Source: Firmicutes bacterium UBA1739 (GTDB taxonomy: Bacteria > Bacillota > Clostridia > Peptostreptococcales > Anaerovoracaceae). From it: a stretch of 64,000 nucleotides of DNA. The translations under genes and the position numbers were made by a program. This document shows positions 37,460 to 48,465 of the stretch, in pieces (position 1 is the first letter of the stretch; each line of letters starts with the position of its first letter). Where the stretch lies: NCBI GenBank assembly GCA_002315385.1, contig DCHZ01000023.1, positions 1 to 64,000 on the forward strand, in the 5' to 3' direction. The notes beneath the pieces were generated by a model that was not told the DNA's origin, did no database searches, and saw only the letters and a list, made by a program, of their open reading frames with translations.

Positions 37460-39439
37460 ATGAGTGAATTCAGAATAATTTCCGATTACAGGCTTATGGG
37501 AGACCAGCCACAGGCGGTGGATCGGCTGAGTGACGGAATAATTACGGGAAAGAAATATCAGACATTGCTGGGAGTTACAGGCTCGGGGAAGACATTTACA
37601 ATTGCCAACGTTATAGAACGTGTGAAAAAGCCTGTACTCGTGATATCTCATAATAAGACACTGGCTGCACAGCTTTTCGGTGAATTCAAAGAGTTCTTCC
37701 CGGAAAACTCGGTGGAATACTTTGTATCCTATTACGATTATTACCAGCCGGAGGCATACGTACCTCAAACCGATACGTATATAGAGAAAGATTCAGACAT
37801 TAATGACGAAATTGATAAACTCAGACATTCGGCTACGGCGGCACTGTCAGAAAGAAGAGATGTAATAATAGTGGCCAGCGTTTCGTGTATATACGGATTG
37901 GGAAGTCCTATAGATTATGAAAACCAGGTGCTGTCGCTTCGCCCCGGAATGGAAAAGAGCAGAAACGAAATACTGCACAAACTGGTGGAGATACAGTATC
38001 AGAGGAATGATATAGATTTTGGCAGGGGTACATTTCGTGTTCGAGGTGATCTGATTGATATTTATCCGGCCGGCTCGGAACATAGCGTCAGAATAGAGCT
38101 GTTTGGTGACGAGATTGAGTCAATTAAAGAAATCAATCCGCTCACCGGGGAGATTCTGGGTCTCAGAAATCACGTTTCGATATATCCGGCATCACATTAC
38201 GTGACCGGCGAGGAAAATATTGAAAAGGCTGCGGAATCCATAGAGAAAGAGCTTGAAGAAAGGATAAGGTATTTCCGGGAGCACGGAAAGCTTCTGGAAG
38301 CTCAGAGAATAGAGCAGAGAACAAGATATGACATAGAAATGCTGAGAGCCACCGGAACATGCAAGGGTATAGAAAACTATTCAAGGCATCTGACAGGACT
38401 AAATCCGGGAGAACGTCCTTATACCCTGATTGACTATTTTGCAAAGGATTTTCTTCTGATAATAGATGAATCTCATGTTATGGTTCCACAGCTCCGAGCT
38501 ATGTATGCGGGAGACCGGTCAAGAAAAGAGGCACTGGTGGAATACGGCTTCAGACTTCCGTCAGCGCTGGACAACCGGCCTATGAAATTTGAGGAGTTTG
38601 AGGAAAGCATCAATCAGGCAATTTTTGTAAGTGCCACACCTGCGGTTTACGAAAAAGAAAAAAGTGAGAATATTTTTGTGGAACAGCTGATAAGGCCAAC
38701 GGGTCTGGTGGATCCGAGAGTGGAAATACGGCCCTGTGAAGGTCAGATTGATGATCTGATAAATGAAATAAGAGAAACCGCATTGAGGGATGAGCGGGTT
38801 CTTGTTACAACTCTAACAAAAAAAATGGCGGAAAGTCTTACCGACTATCTTTCAAACGTAGGCATAAAGGTAAAGTATATGCATTCTGATACCGAGACAC
38901 TGGAGAGAACAGAAATAATCCGGGATTTGAGACTGGGTGAGTTTGACGTGCTGGTGGGAATAAATCTTCTCAGAGAAGGACTGGATCTGCCGGAGGTTTC
39001 GCTGATTGCAATTCTGGATGCGGACAAGGAGGGCTTTCTGAGAACAGAAACCTCTCTTGTACAGACCATCGGCAGAGCGGCCCGAAACGTAAACGGGCGT
39101 GTAATAATGTATGCAGACAGCATCAGCCGTTCGATGCAAAGGGCTATTGAGGAAACCGAAAGAAGAAGAAGTATCCAGGAGGAATACAATAGAAAAAACG
39201 GAATAATTCCCCAAACGGTGAAAAAAAGCATCAGGAATAAAATTGAAGCTACTTTTGCCGCAGAGGAACATGATATATATTATGCCGGAAGTGCCGCCGA
39301 GCTGACGGCAAAGGAGAGAAAACAGCTTATTTCAAAGCTGGAGGATGAAATGAGAACCTGTGCCGGAGATCTTCAGTTCGAAAGAGCCGCACAGCTCAGA
39401 GACAGGATAATGGAATTAAAAGCATATAACAAAAGGTAG
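37460..39439 (+). CDS. uvrB: excinuclease ABC subunit B
   Basis: 659 residues, the helicase-like damage-verification subunit of nucleotide excision repair. Walker A GVTGSGKT (about 36-43), the beta-hairpin [12 protein letters not shown] that clamps DNA, helicase motif TIGRAARN and a C-terminal UVR domain ([11 protein letters not shown]) that binds UvrC are all present. It opens a cluster of uvrB, uvrA, pncA, pncB and uvrC. Confidence 0.98.
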   Translation: MSEFRIISDYRLMGDQPQAVDRLSDGIITGKKYQTLLGVTGSGKTFTIANVIERVKKPVLVISHNKTLAAQLFGEFKEFFPENSVEYFVSYYDYYQPEAYVPQTDTYIEKDSDINDEIDKLRHSATAALSERRDVIIVASVSCIYGLGSPIDYENQVLSLRPGMEKSRNEILHKLVEIQYQRNDIDFGRGTFRVRGDLIDIYPAGSEHSVRIELFGDEIESIKEINPLTGEILGLRNHVSIYPASHYVTGEENIEKAAESIEKELEERIRYFREHGKLLEAQRIEQRTRYDIEMLRATGTCKGIENYSRHLTGLNPGERPYTLIDYFAKDFLLIIDESHVMVPQLRAMYAGDRSRKEALVEYGFRLPSALDNRPMKFEEFEESINQAIFVSATPAVYEKEKSENIFVEQLIRPTGLVDPRVEIRPCEGQIDDLINEIRETALRDERVLVTTLTKKMAESLTDYLSNVGIKVKYMHSDTETLERTEIIRDLRLGEFDVLVGINLLREGLDLPEVSLIAILDADKEGFLRTETSLVQTIGRAARNVNGRVIMYADSISRSMQRAIEETERRRSIQEEYNRKNGIIPQTVKKSIRNKIEATFAAEEHDIYYAGSAAELTAKERKQLISKLEDEMRTCAGDLQFERAAQLRDRIMELKAYNKR

Positions 39440-39443
39440 AGTA

Positions 39444-42287
39444 ATGGGAAAATCAGATAAAATAGTAATCAGAGGTGCGAAGGGACACAATTTAAAAAAT
39501 ATCGATGTGGATATTCCGAGAGACAGACTTGTGGTAATAACGGGACTTTCGGGATCGGGAAAATCAACACTGGCTTTTGATACAATATATGCCGAGGGAC
39601 AGCGGAAATACGTGGAAAGTCTGTCTGCATATGCACGACAGTTTCTGGGACAAATGGATAAACCTGATGTGGAGTTTATTGAGGGCCTGTCGCCGGCTAT
39701 TTCAATAGATCAGAAAACCACAAGCAAAAATCCAAGGTCCACAGTAGGTACCGTGACTGAAATATATGATTATTTAAGACTGCTGTATGCCAGAATCGGC
39801 ATACCACATTGCCCGATATGCGGCAGGGAAATTTCCGAGCAGTCGGTGGACCAGATTGTGGATCAGATTCTTCATCTGGAGGAAGGAACCCGACTGATGA
39901 TACTTGCCCCTGTTGTGTATGGGAAAAAGGGTGAACACGAAAAGATAATCGAAAGAATTCGTAAAGACGGATTCTCAAGAGTCAGGATAGACGGAGAGGT
40001 TTATAATCTTTCAGAGGACAGTATTAAGCTTGAAAAGAACAAAAAGCATACGATTGAAATTGTTGTGGACAGAATAGTGGTGAAACCCGGCATCAGCGGC
40101 AGAATAACTGACTCAGTTGAGCTGGCACTTTCAAATTCGGATGGAATTATCGCAGCTGCAATAATCGGCGGAGATGATCTGGTGTTCAGCACAAAATTTG
40201 CCTGCCCGGAGCACGGAACGGGAATTGCGGAAATGGAACCCCGTATGTTTTCCTTCAATGCACCTTACGGAGCCTGCCCGGACTGCAACGGTATCGGATA
40301 TATTATGAGAGTGGATCCGCAGTTAGTGGTGGTAGATCCTTCGGCGAGCATAATAAAAGGAGCACTTGGAAGTGTGTTTTCATCTATGGATGAGAGCGGA
40401 TATTATTATCAGATGATATCTACCCTGGCTGAATCCTTTGGCGAGAGTCTGGATACTCCCTTTGAGGAGCTGTCGGAAGAATTCAGGCAAGCGCTGCTTT
40501 TTGGCTCGGATGTTCCTCTGAATTATGTGTTTGAAAGTAAATATGGCGGAAGCAGAACCCACGTGGGAAGAACTTTTGAAGGAGTAGTCCGAAATCTGGA
40601 AAGAAGATATAACGAAACCAATTCGGATTTCATTAAAAGCAAGATTCAGGAGTATATGAGTATGATACCCTGCAGGAGCTGCGGAGGGAAAAAACTCAAA
40701 GAGGAAGTTTTGGCGGTTACTGTCGGCGGCAAAAACATCTATGAATTTACGGAGCTTTCCGTTAACGAGGCTTTGAATTTTCTGTCTAATCTTGAGCTGG
40801 GAGAAAAGGAAAACAGGATTGCAAAGGAAATACTGAAGGAAATCAACAATAGACTTATTTTTCTGAAAAATGTGGGACTGGATTATTTAAATCTTTCCAG
40901 ATCCGCCGGTTCACTGTCGGGCGGTGAAGCACAGCGAATACGGCTTGCTACACAGATAGGCTCAGGTCTGATGGGGGTACTGTATATTCTGGACGAACCC
41001 AGCATAGGCCTGCATCAGAGTGATAATGACAAGCTAATAAAGACCCTGCGTAAGCTGACAGACATCGGAAACACACTGATAGTTGTCGAGCATGACGAAG
41101 ATACCATGAAAGCTGCGGATTATATTGTAGACATCGGTCCGGGGGCCGGTGTAAACGGCGGAGAAGTGGTGGCGAAGGGAAGCTTTGAGGAAATAATGGA
41201 ATGCGAAAAGTCAATTACGGGACAGTATCTTAAAGGTGTCAGATACATTCCGGTTCCGGAAACAAGACGAAAAGGAAACGGTAATTATCTTGTTATAAGG
41301 GGAGCGGCAGAAAACAATCTCAGAGGAATTGACGTCAGGATTCCACTGGGGATGTTTACATGTGTGACAGGTGTATCGGGCTCGGGAAAAAGCTCACTTG
41401 TCAATGAAATTTTGTATAAAACTTTGGCAACAAAGTTGAATAAAGCAAAGACTAGACCGGGAAAACATGATATAATAGAAGGCGTTGAGTGTCTTGACAA
41501 GGTAATAAACATTGACCAGTCACCTATCGGAAGAACTCCCAGATCTAACCCGGCAACTTATACAGGTGTTTTCACTTTTATAAGAGATTTGTTTGCCGCA
41601 TTGCCTGAGGCTAAAGTCAGAGGGTATCAGAAGGGCAGATTCAGTTTCAATGTTAAGGGGGGAAGATGTGAGTCCTGTTCGGGGGACGGCATAATTAAAA
41701 TAGAAATGCATTTTCTTCCGGATGTTTATGTTCCATGTGAAGTATGCAAAGGAAAAAGGTATAACAGAGAAACTCTTGAAGTTAAATACAAAGGAAAGAA
41801 TATTTTTGAAGTTCTGGATATGACTGTCGAGGAGGCACTGCACTTTTTTGAAAATATTCCTTCAATTGTACGCCAGCTTCAGACCTTGTATGATGTCGGT
41901 CTGGGGTATATCAAACTGGGACAGCCGTCGACTCAACTGTCGGGAGGCGAGGCACAAAGAATCAAGCTGGCAGGCGAGCTGTCTAAAAAAAGTACAGGAA
42001 GAACTATATACATTCTGGATGAGCCCACAACCGGACTTCACTTTGAGGATGTAAGCAGGCTGATTCAGGTTTTAAACCGTTTGACCGAGGCCGGTAATAC
42101 AGTTGTGGTAATAGAACATAATCTGGATGTAATTAAAGTCAGTGACCACATAATTGATTTGGGCCCCGGCGGCGGAAACCGGGGAGGTTTACTGGTGGCG
42201 GAAGGAACTCCTGAGGAAATTGCCGAAAATCCCGAATCACTGACCGGAAAATATCTTATTGACATATTAAAGAAGGGAAAAAAGTAA
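39444..42287 (+). CDS. uvrA: excinuclease ABC subunit A
   Basis: 947 residues, the damage-recognition ATPase. Two ABC modules (Walker [10 protein letters not shown] and GVSGSGKSS; signatures [13 protein letters not shown] and [12 protein letters not shown]) and zinc-binding cysteine groups ([28 protein letters not shown]) are complete. It follows uvrB by 4 nt; its last base is the first base of the next gene. Confidence 0.98.
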   Translation: MGKSDKIVIRGAKGHNLKNIDVDIPRDRLVVITGLSGSGKSTLAFDTIYAEGQRKYVESLSAYARQFLGQMDKPDVEFIEGLSPAISIDQKTTSKNPRSTVGTVTEIYDYLRLLYARIGIPHCPICGREISEQSVDQIVDQILHLEEGTRLMILAPVVYGKKGEHEKIIERIRKDGFSRVRIDGEVYNLSEDSIKLEKNKKHTIEIVVDRIVVKPGISGRITDSVELALSNSDGIIAAAIIGGDDLVFSTKFACPEHGTGIAEMEPRMFSFNAPYGACPDCNGIGYIMRVDPQLVVVDPSASIIKGALGSVFSSMDESGYYYQMISTLAESFGESLDTPFEELSEEFRQALLFGSDVPLNYVFESKYGGSRTHVGRTFEGVVRNLERRYNETNSDFIKSKIQEYMSMIPCRSCGGKKLKEEVLAVTVGGKNIYEFTELSVNEALNFLSNLELGEKENRIAKEILKEINNRLIFLKNVGLDYLNLSRSAGSLSGGEAQRIRLATQIGSGLMGVLYILDEPSIGLHQSDNDKLIKTLRKLTDIGNTLIVVEHDEDTMKAADYIVDIGPGAGVNGGEVVAKGSFEEIMECEKSITGQYLKGVRYIPVPETRRKGNGNYLVIRGAAENNLRGIDVRIPLGMFTCVTGVSGSGKSSLVNEILYKTLATKLNKAKTRPGKHDIIEGVECLDKVINIDQSPIGRTPRSNPATYTGVFTFIRDLFAALPEAKVRGYQKGRFSFNVKGGRCESCSGDGIIKIEMHFLPDVYVPCEVCKGKRYNRETLEVKYKGKNIFEVLDMTVEEALHFFENIPSIVRQLQTLYDVGLGYIKLGQPSTQLSGGEAQRIKLAGELSKKSTGRTIYILDEPTTGLHFEDVSRLIQVLNRLTEAGNTVVVIEHNLDVIKVSDHIIDLGPGGGNRGGLLVAEGTPEEIAENPESLTGKYLIDILKKGKK

Positions 42288-42943
42288 TGGAAAAAGCAAA
42301 ACAGACTTTTCAGGGAATATACGGAATGATGTGGGAAAAACCATATATCCGGAAAGCTTCTATCAAGACGGATAATACCGCATTGATTATTATTGATATG
42401 GTAAACGGATTTGTTCGGGAAGGAGCTTTGAAAAACGAACTGGCAGAGGAAATAATTACCCCTATTACTGAAATGATGGATTTTTCAAAAGAAAACGGTC
42501 TGCCTGTAATCGCTTTTGCCGATAATCATGATAAGAATTCCCCGGAGTTTGATGTATATCCTGTACACTGTGTAAAAGGAACTTCGGAATGTGAAGTAAT
42601 AGATGAGATTAAGGCAAAAGGCGGATACAAACTGATAAAAAAATCATCCACAAATCCTGTACTGGAAGAGGAGTTTATCCAATGGCTGGACGAAAATCCG
42701 CAGATAACCGATTTTATTGTGACAGGAGTATGCACGGATATCTGTGTTATGCAGTTCTGCCTTACTATTAAAGCTTTATTCAATAAAAGAGGAATAAAAT
42801 CCAGGGTTATTTTGCCGCTGAACATGGTTGAAACCTATGAATATCGTGCACATCAGATTACACTGGTGAACACCATGGCGGTTTATTTTATAGAAGAGAG
42901 CGGCGCAGAGGTGTGCAGCGATCTGGAGTTGTTGAAAAAATAG
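42287..42943 (+). CDS. pncA: nicotinamidase-like cysteine hydrolase
   Basis: 218 residues of the isochorismatase-like fold. The catalytic triad is D37 (IIIDMVNGF), K118 or K119 (LIKKSSTNP) and C149 (GVCTDIC). Metal ligands match the nicotinamidase pattern: D79 and H81 (FADNHD) and H94 (VHC). It would hydrolyse nicotinamide to nicotinate. The next gene is nicotinate phosphoribosyltransferase, which strongly supports this. Overlaps uvrA by one base. Confidence 0.85.
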   Translation: MEKAKQTFQGIYGMMWEKPYIRKASIKTDNTALIIIDMVNGFVREGALKNELAEEIITPITEMMDFSKENGLPVIAFADNHDKNSPEFDVYPVHCVKGTSECEVIDEIKAKGGYKLIKKSSTNPVLEEEFIQWLDENPQITDFIVTGVCTDICVMQFCLTIKALFNKRGIKSRVILPLNMVETYEYRAHQITLVNTMAVYFIEESGAEVCSDLELLKK

Positions 42944-42972
42944 CAGATATACAGTATCAACGGAGGCGTGTG

Positions 42973-44409
42973 ATGGAAAAAAGTCGTAATATGACTATGC
43001 TGGTAGATTACTACGAGCTTACGATGGCGAGCGGTTACTTTGAAAGCGGGAAAAAGGATACAATTGCGTATTTTGATGTGTTCTACAGAAAAAATCCCGA
43101 CGGAGGAGGTTTTGCGATTGCCGCAGGATTGCAATCAGTTATCGACTATGTAAAAAACCTCAGGTTTTCAGAGCAGGATATAGAATATCTTCGTGGGAAA
43201 GGCGGATTTTCGGAAGCTTTTCTTGAGTATTTGGCGAATTTTAAATGTACCTGTGATATTTGGGCTATTCCCGAAGGAACCCCGGTATTTCCGGGAGAGC
43301 CTCTTCTTACAGTAAGAGGACCTTTGATTGAAGCTCAGATTATGGAAACATATATACTGCTGTCAATAAACCACCAGAGCCTCATTGCAACTAAAACAAA
43401 TCGAATAGTAAGAGCGGCTCAGGGCAGACCGGTAATGGAATTCGGCTCCAGAAGAGCCCATGGAGATGCAGCTGCAATTATGGGTGCACGTGCGGCATAT
43501 ATTGCCGGAGCGGCGGCCAGCGCTTGCGTAAAAGCAGATATTGATTACGGTGTACCTGCAATAGGTACCATTGCCCACAGCTGGATTCAGGTGTTCGGAG
43601 ACGAAATGGCTGCTTTCAGAGCCTATGCGAACCTGCATAAAGACAACTGCTCATTACTGGTTGATACATATGACGTATTAAACAGCGGTGTACCGAACGC
43701 CATTAAGATTTTCAAGGAATTTAAGCCGGCACAGATGTCAATCAGAATTGACAGCGGTGATATAGCTTATCTGTCAAGATGTGCGAGAAAAATTCTGGAC
43801 GATGAAGGGCTTACCCAGTGTAAGATAATTGCATCAAATTCACTGGATGAATATCTCATCAGGGATATGCTCAGTCAGAATGCGGCAATTGATTCTTTCG
43901 GAGTCGGAGAAAAAATGATAACCGCAAAATCCGAGCCTGTGTTCGGAGGTGTATATAAACTGGTGGCAGTGGAAGAAAACGGTAATATTTCACCGAGAAT
44001 AAAAATAAGTGAAAATATAGAAAAAATAACAAATCCGGGATTTAAGAAACCGATAAGGTTTTATGATAAAACCACCGGCAAAGCGGTAGCCGATCTGGTG
44101 ATGCTGGCTGATGAGATCATAAACGAAAATGAACCTTACAAGCTTTTCGATCCCGAATTCAGCTGGAAGAAAAAGATTATCAGAAACTTTGAAGTCAGAG
44201 AACTGGCTGTTCCGGTTTTTGAAAAGGGCAAGCTTGTTTATGAGGAAAAAACCACAGAAGAAGTCAGAAAGTACTGTCGTGAACAGCTGGATACATTATG
44301 GCCTGAAGTAATGAGATTTGAAAATCCGCATCACTATTATGTGGATTTATCGGAAAAATTATGGATGATGAAGCGAGATTTGCTTGAAGGGCACAGTTAC
44401 AAAGAATAA
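42973..44409 (+). CDS. pncB: nicotinate phosphoribosyltransferase
   Basis: 478 residues. Converts nicotinate, PRPP and ATP to nicotinate mononucleotide in NAD salvage. The N-terminal DYYELTMASGYF, FGSRRAHG and the GTIAHSWIQ segment with the phosphorylated His are typical. The ATG at 42973 has GGAGG 6 nt upstream; a longer frame from 42913 overlaps pncA and lacks support. Paired with pncA and placed between uvrA and uvrC. Confidence 0.95.
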   Translation: MEKSRNMTMLVDYYELTMASGYFESGKKDTIAYFDVFYRKNPDGGGFAIAAGLQSVIDYVKNLRFSEQDIEYLRGKGGFSEAFLEYLANFKCTCDIWAIPEGTPVFPGEPLLTVRGPLIEAQIMETYILLSINHQSLIATKTNRIVRAAQGRPVMEFGSRRAHGDAAAIMGARAAYIAGAAASACVKADIDYGVPAIGTIAHSWIQVFGDEMAAFRAYANLHKDNCSLLVDTYDVLNSGVPNAIKIFKEFKPAQMSIRIDSGDIAYLSRCARKILDDEGLTQCKIIASNSLDEYLIRDMLSQNAAIDSFGVGEKMITAKSEPVFGGVYKLVAVEENGNISPRIKISENIEKITNPGFKKPIRFYDKTTGKAVADLVMLADEIINENEPYKLFDPEFSWKKKIIRNFEVRELAVPVFEKGKLVYEEKTTEEVRKYCREQLDTLWPEVMRFENPHHYYVDLSEKLWMMKRDLLEGHSYKE

Positions 44410-44411
44410 TT

Positions 44412-46277
44412 ATGTTTGATATCAGAGAAAATTTAAAAATACTCCCGGATAAACCGGGAGTATATCTATATAAAGATAAATACGGAGAAGTCATCTACGT
44501 AGGGAAAGCGGTTTCATTAAAAAAGAGAGTACGGCAGTATTTTCAGTCAACGGCAAATCTTGCCGTAAAAGTCAGAGCTCTCGTAAAGGATATTGATGAA
44601 TTTGAATACATAATAACCGATTCGGAAATGGAAGCTTTGATTCTGGAAAATAATCTTATTAAAAAGTATATGCCCAGATATAATGTTCTGCTGAGAGACG
44701 ATAAGACTTATCCGTATATTAAAGTTACCCTTAATGAGGAATATCCCAGAGTGATAAAAACCAGAAGGGTGATTAATGACGGGGGCAAATATTTCGGACC
44801 GTATACAGATGTGGGGGCGGTTAACCAGATAATAGAACTTCTTAATAAAGTATTTGTTCTGAAAAAATGCCCGTCGTTAAAATTTCCCGACAGTTTCCGC
44901 CCCTGCCTGAATTATCATATCGGATTGTGTTACGGAATATGCAATGATAATATTTCCACCAAAGAGTATTCTGAGATAATAGACAAGGTTCTCGAATTCC
45001 TGAAGGGAAGAAGCGAAGACACCGAAAGAGAACTGACAGAAAGGATGATGATAGCTTCCGAGAATATGGAGTTTGAAAAGGCGGCGGAGCTCAGGGACAC
45101 GATTTCAGCTATTCAGATAATAAAGGAAAAACAGAAAATCGTTACAAATCCCCAGAACGACATGGACGTGATTGTTTCTGTGGAGGCTGAGCCGGGTAAA
45201 GGCACTAATATCATGCTGTTTTTCATTCGCAGCGGGAAAATGATAGGACGTGAGAGCTTCAGAATAAATTTTCCTATAGAAGAGACTGCCGAGGAGAAAG
45301 TGGCTTCGTTTATCAAACAGTATTATTGTGATGAGGCATTAATTCCCAAAGAAATACTGGTGGAAGGTGTGAATGATGAGTATTCTTCGATTCAGCAGTG
45401 GCTGACCGGTATTAAAGGCAGCGGTGTGAGCATTCATGTTCCACAAAGGGGTGAAAAGAAGGCAATTCTTGACATGTGCATTCATAATATTCTTCAGACC
45501 AAAGAAGTATTTGAAAAAAGGGTTAAGAATGAGAAAGAGAAGGCTGAGGCTCTTGAAAAAGGCCTTCGGGAGCTTCTGGGAACGGAGCGACCGATCAGAC
45601 GTATTGAGGCTTACGATATCTCCAATACTTTGGGGGTAAATTCCGTGGGCGGGATGGTAGTGTTCGAAAACGGAAAAAAGGTTCCAAGAGATTACAGAAA
45701 ATTTAAAATCAGAACCATCGAAGGAGCAAATGATTACGGAAGCCTGCAGGAGGTAATATATAGAAGATTTTCAAAGTATTTCGAAGCAGAAAACAACGGA
45801 AAAAGTAACGGCTTTGAGAAAAAGCCGGATATTCTTCTTATTGACGGCGGAGATAAACAGGTTGCTGCGGTTGAAAAAGTGATAAAGGCCATGAAGCTTG
45901 ATATCCCGGTAGTCGGAATGGTAAAAGACGATAAACACAGAACCAGAGACCTTGTATATCGGGAAAAACTGTCGGGTTTGATGAATAATTATGAAATATA
46001 CCGCTTTATTTATTTTATTCAGGAGGAAGTTCATCGTTTTTCTATAGAGTATCACAAAAACCTCAGAGATAAGGCAATGAAAAAATCGATTCTGGAAGAT
46101 ATACCCGGAATCGGAGAAGTGAGGAGAAAAAAGCTTACACAGCATTTCGGAAGTGTCGAAAAGATAAAACAGGCATCTGTTGAGGAACTGGCGGCTGTTG
46201 ACGGAATGAATATGAATTCGGCAACGGCGGTTTTTGACTTTTTTAATAATAGTGAGGACAGTAATGAAAAACGCTGA
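44412..46277 (+). CDS. uvrC: excinuclease ABC subunit C
   Basis: 621 residues. N-terminal GIY-YIG nuclease (GVYLYKD...EVIYVGKA) makes the 3' cut; a UVR motif (FEKAAELRDT) binds UvrB; the RNase H-like domain (IEAYDISNTLG, LLIDGGDKQ) makes the 5' cut; and helix-hairpin-helix repeats (IPGIGEVRRKKL) end the protein. Two nt after pncB. Confidence 0.98.
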   Translation: MFDIRENLKILPDKPGVYLYKDKYGEVIYVGKAVSLKKRVRQYFQSTANLAVKVRALVKDIDEFEYIITDSEMEALILENNLIKKYMPRYNVLLRDDKTYPYIKVTLNEEYPRVIKTRRVINDGGKYFGPYTDVGAVNQIIELLNKVFVLKKCPSLKFPDSFRPCLNYHIGLCYGICNDNISTKEYSEIIDKVLEFLKGRSEDTERELTERMMIASENMEFEKAAELRDTISAIQIIKEKQKIVTNPQNDMDVIVSVEAEPGKGTNIMLFFIRSGKMIGRESFRINFPIEETAEEKVASFIKQYYCDEALIPKEILVEGVNDEYSSIQQWLTGIKGSGVSIHVPQRGEKKAILDMCIHNILQTKEVFEKRVKNEKEKAEALEKGLRELLGTERPIRRIEAYDISNTLGVNSVGGMVVFENGKKVPRDYRKFKIRTIEGANDYGSLQEVIYRRFSKYFEAENNGKSNGFEKKPDILLIDGGDKQVAAVEKVIKAMKLDIPVVGMVKDDKHRTRDLVYREKLSGLMNNYEIYRFIYFIQEEVHRFSIEYHKNLRDKAMKKSILEDIPGIGEVRRKKLTQHFGSVEKIKQASVEELAAVDGMNMNSATAVFDFFNNSEDSNEKR

Positions 46278-46330
46278 ATCAAATACTGTTTGCGGAATAA
46301 CTCAACCGGTATTCAGCCGGGAAAAGCAAA

Positions 46331-46376
46331 TAAAAAGACCTGTTCATTAAGGCAAACCTTTCTGAACAGGTTTTTA
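46331..46376. terminator. bidirectional terminator between uvrC and the ACT-domain gene
   Basis: ACCTGTTCA (46338-46346) pairs with TGAACAGGT (46363-46371). A T tract follows on both strands (GGTTTTT on plus, GGTCTTTTTATTT on minus), serving the two convergent genes. Confidence 0.88.
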
Positions 46377-46386
46377 CTGTGTGCAG

Positions 46387-46818
46387 CTACTTGCTGTAGA
46401 TTTCATCCGCATCCACAATGCGAACTCCGTTATCGGAAAGAAGCTTTATTGCCTCATCCATTCTGTCAACTTTGAGAATAATAAGAGGCTTTACGTTGTT
46501 TCTCATAACGAACGAATATATATATTCTATATTAATGTCGGCTTCATCAAATAAGGAAAAGATTTCATAAAGTGCTCCCGGTTTGTCTGCCAGTTCGGCA
46601 GCAAGAACTTCACTTATCTTGGCAGCATATCCTGCTTCTCTGACAGCGGTAAGAGCCTTCTCCGGATCATCGACAACCAGTCTTAAAATACCAAACTCAT
46701 TTGTATCAAAAACTGAAATTGCTCTGACGTCAATGCCCTTGTTTTTGATAGCTTTGGCAAGTGTTGCAATATGACCTTTTTTATTTTCAATAAATACCGA
46801 AAGTTGTTTTGCGTTCAT
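46387..46818 (-). CDS. tandem ACT-domain protein
   Basis: 143 residues made of two ACT domains (about 1-65 and 70-140; LSVFIENKKGHIATLAKAI and AAELADKPGALYEIFSLF). ACT pairs usually bind amino acids and regulate enzymes or transcription; free-standing tandem proteins are common in Clostridia and mostly uncharacterised. GGAAAGGAG precedes the ATG. It stands alone on the minus strand. Confidence 0.88.
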   Translation of the reverse strand: MNAKQLSVFIENKKGHIATLAKAIKNKGIDVRAISVFDTNEFGILRLVVDDPEKALTAVREAGYAAKISEVLAAELADKPGALYEIFSLFDEADINIEYIYSFVMRNNVKPLIILKVDRMDEAIKLLSDNGVRIVDADEIYSK

Positions 46819-46988
46819 GTTAATATTCTCCTTTCCTTTGAATAAAATGATAAGACGAGCTTCTTGTTATATTATGTTATATTCTAAATTATCACATATT
46901 TGATGCTTTGGCAACTTATTTTGTGTTTTATTTTTGACAAAAGCATAGTATAATTATATCACAGATATTATTTCAGGGAGGAAATAAA

Positions 46989-47537
46989 ATGGCAAAAAAA
47001 GTATTCGTTCATCTGGCAGAAGGATTTGAGGAAATTGAAGCAATTGCTACAATAGATATTCTTCTGAGGGGGGAACTGGACACGGTTATCGTTTCCACAA
47101 CCGGGAATTCGGTGGTAAAAAGTGTGCGGGGAGTCGGCGTAGTTTGTGACTGTCTGTTTGAAGATGCGGATTACACTGAATGTGATATGATAGTATTACC
47201 GGGAGGAATACCGGGAGTCGATAATCTAGGAGCTCATGAAGGCCTTTGTAATCAGCTGAAAAATTTCAAAAAACAGGACAAGTGGATAGCTGCGATATGT
47301 GCTGCCCCTATTATTCTTCATGAAAACGGACTGATAGACGGAAAAACACTTACATGCTTTCCGGGATGCGGAGATGGATTTAACGAAGCAAATGTAGTGT
47401 CCGATATTGTTGCTGTTGACGGAAAGCTTATTACTTCACAGGGCCCGGGTACTGCAATTGAATTTGGATTAAAGATAGTGGAAATGCTTCAGGGGAAAGA
47501 AAAAGCTGATTATGTAAGAGGAAGACTTTTGGCATAG
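46989..47537 (+). CDS. DJ-1/PfpI family protein
   Basis: 182 residues with a flavodoxin-like fold. The nucleophile elbow Cys lies in IAAICAAPIILHENG, and a Glu in LAEGFEEIEAIATIDIL is at the usual position. Members include YajL/DJ-1-type deglycase or chaperone proteins and ThiJ; the activity of this one is not predictable. GGGAGG precedes the ATG. Confidence 0.9.
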   Translation: MAKKVFVHLAEGFEEIEAIATIDILLRGELDTVIVSTTGNSVVKSVRGVGVVCDCLFEDADYTECDMIVLPGGIPGVDNLGAHEGLCNQLKNFKKQDKWIAAICAAPIILHENGLIDGKTLTCFPGCGDGFNEANVVSDIVAVDGKLITSQGPGTAIEFGLKIVEMLQGKEKADYVRGRLLA

Positions 47538-47579
47538 CCGGCGAAAAGAATACTACTCAGAATTGCGGGAGGATAAGAA

Positions 47580-47891
47580 ATGACAGAAAATAAAGAAAAC
47601 ATAAGACCCGGTTCCGAAGAATTTGATGATGACGAAAGATTCATTACTCTGGGATTCGATGACGGAAATGATATAGAATGTGAAATACTGGGCATTTTTG
47701 AAGTTAAAGGAAAAGAATATATCGCACTTTTGCCCGATGACGGTACGGATGATGTATATCTCTATGGATATAAGGAAGTCGGCGAGGATGAATTTGAGAT
47801 TATCGATATTGAAGATGATAAAGAGTTCGAGCTTGTAGCGGCAGAATTTGACAAACTGACAATGGAAGAAATCATTGATACCGAAGAATAG
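47580..47891 (+). CDS. DUF1292 family acidic protein
   Basis: 103 residues, very acidic, with the DUF1292 core ITLGFDDGNDIECEILGIFEVKGKEYIALLP. This small family is widespread in Firmicutes (YrzB-like) with no known function. 42 nt after the DJ-1 gene and preceded by GGGAGGA, so probably cotranscribed. Confidence 0.9.
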   Translation: MTENKENIRPGSEEFDDDERFITLGFDDGNDIECEILGIFEVKGKEYIALLPDDGTDDVYLYGYKEVGEDEFEIIDIEDDKEFELVAAEFDKLTMEEIIDTEE

Positions 47892-47915
47892 AACAGAATA
47901 ATAATGAATCAGCCT

Positions 47916-47983
47916 GTCCGGAGTATCTGAAAGTAAGAGAAAGCAGTCAAATGCTTTGATTACTTATTCAGACAATTCCGGAC
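47916..47983 (+). other. long nested hairpin after DUF1292 gene
   Basis: A symmetric hairpin of four stem segments: GTCCGGA/TCCGGAC, TCTGAA/TTCAGA, GTAA/TTAC and AAAGCA/TGCTTT, around GTCAAA. Only a weak T-rich tail follows, so it may end the transcript inefficiently or stabilise its 3' end. Confidence 0.6.
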
Positions 47984-48011
47984 TTTCTGATTATTTAAAT
48001 AACATAGGATA

Positions 48012-48215
48012 TTATTCCTGCTCAGCCGTTGTTTCTGACGGGAACAGATATGTGATATCGTAAATACCCGCAAGCTCCACCAGAGCGAAAATGATTCGAC
48101 TGAACAATGTCAGCTGGCCTCCGAATATTGAAGCCACCAGGTCGAAACCGAAAAAACCAATCAATCCCCAGTTAAGGGCATCGATTATCATAAGAGAAAG
48201 TACTGCATATTTCAT
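48012..48215 (-). CDS. DUF378 family small membrane protein
   Basis: 67 residues (MKYAVLSLMIIDALNWGLIG). Two hydrophobic segments and the ALNWGL motif mark the DUF378 (YuzA-like) family, function unknown. The start at 48215 is set by AAGGAGGGA; a longer frame upstream is not preceded by a ribosome binding site. Confidence 0.88.
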   Translation of the reverse strand: MKYAVLSLMIIDALNWGLIGFFGFDLVASIFGGQLTLFSRIIFALVELAGIYDITYLFPSETTAEQE

Positions 48216-48254
48216 ATTTGTCCCTCCTTGTGCATCGGTTTTTTTGTGCATCTG

Positions 48255-48286
48255 TGCCGGAGTTTCAAAAAACAGTAACTCCGGCA
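48255..48286. other. perfect 10-bp inverted repeat upstream of DUF378 gene
   Basis: TGCCGGAGTT (48255-48264) and AACTCCGGCA (48277-48286) form a stem with a 12-nt loop. Next to it GATGCACAA occurs twice on the minus strand just before the DUF378 ribosome binding site. It could be a leader hairpin of that gene. Confidence 0.5.
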
Positions 48287-48402
48287 GTTTGATTTTATTT
48301 ATGGCGGAATAACCGCTAATACTGCCGTATCGTAAACCCGAATCTCTTCCAGACAAAACGATAGGCAATATACAGTATTATGCTCATCGAAACAAATTAT
48401 TA

Positions 48403-48431
48403 TTCAAGAGCATATCGGTTTGTGTTATAAT
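48403..48431 (+). promoter_or_regulatory. probable promoter of the nucleoside kinase-pcrA-ligA-rph-rdgB unit
   Basis: A perfect extended -10, TGTTATAAT with TATAAT at 48426-48431, is preceded 17 bp upstream by a weak -35 (TTCAAG, 48403-48408). Confidence 0.55.
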
Positions 48432-48465
48432 ATTATATAAATGTGTTTGGATTACGAGGTGAATT

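Noticed and set aside
46934..46954. TTGACA and TATAAT upstream of the DJ-1 gene as one promoter
   Set aside because: The two perfect boxes are only 9 bp apart, too close for one sigma-A promoter; they may belong to two weak promoters.
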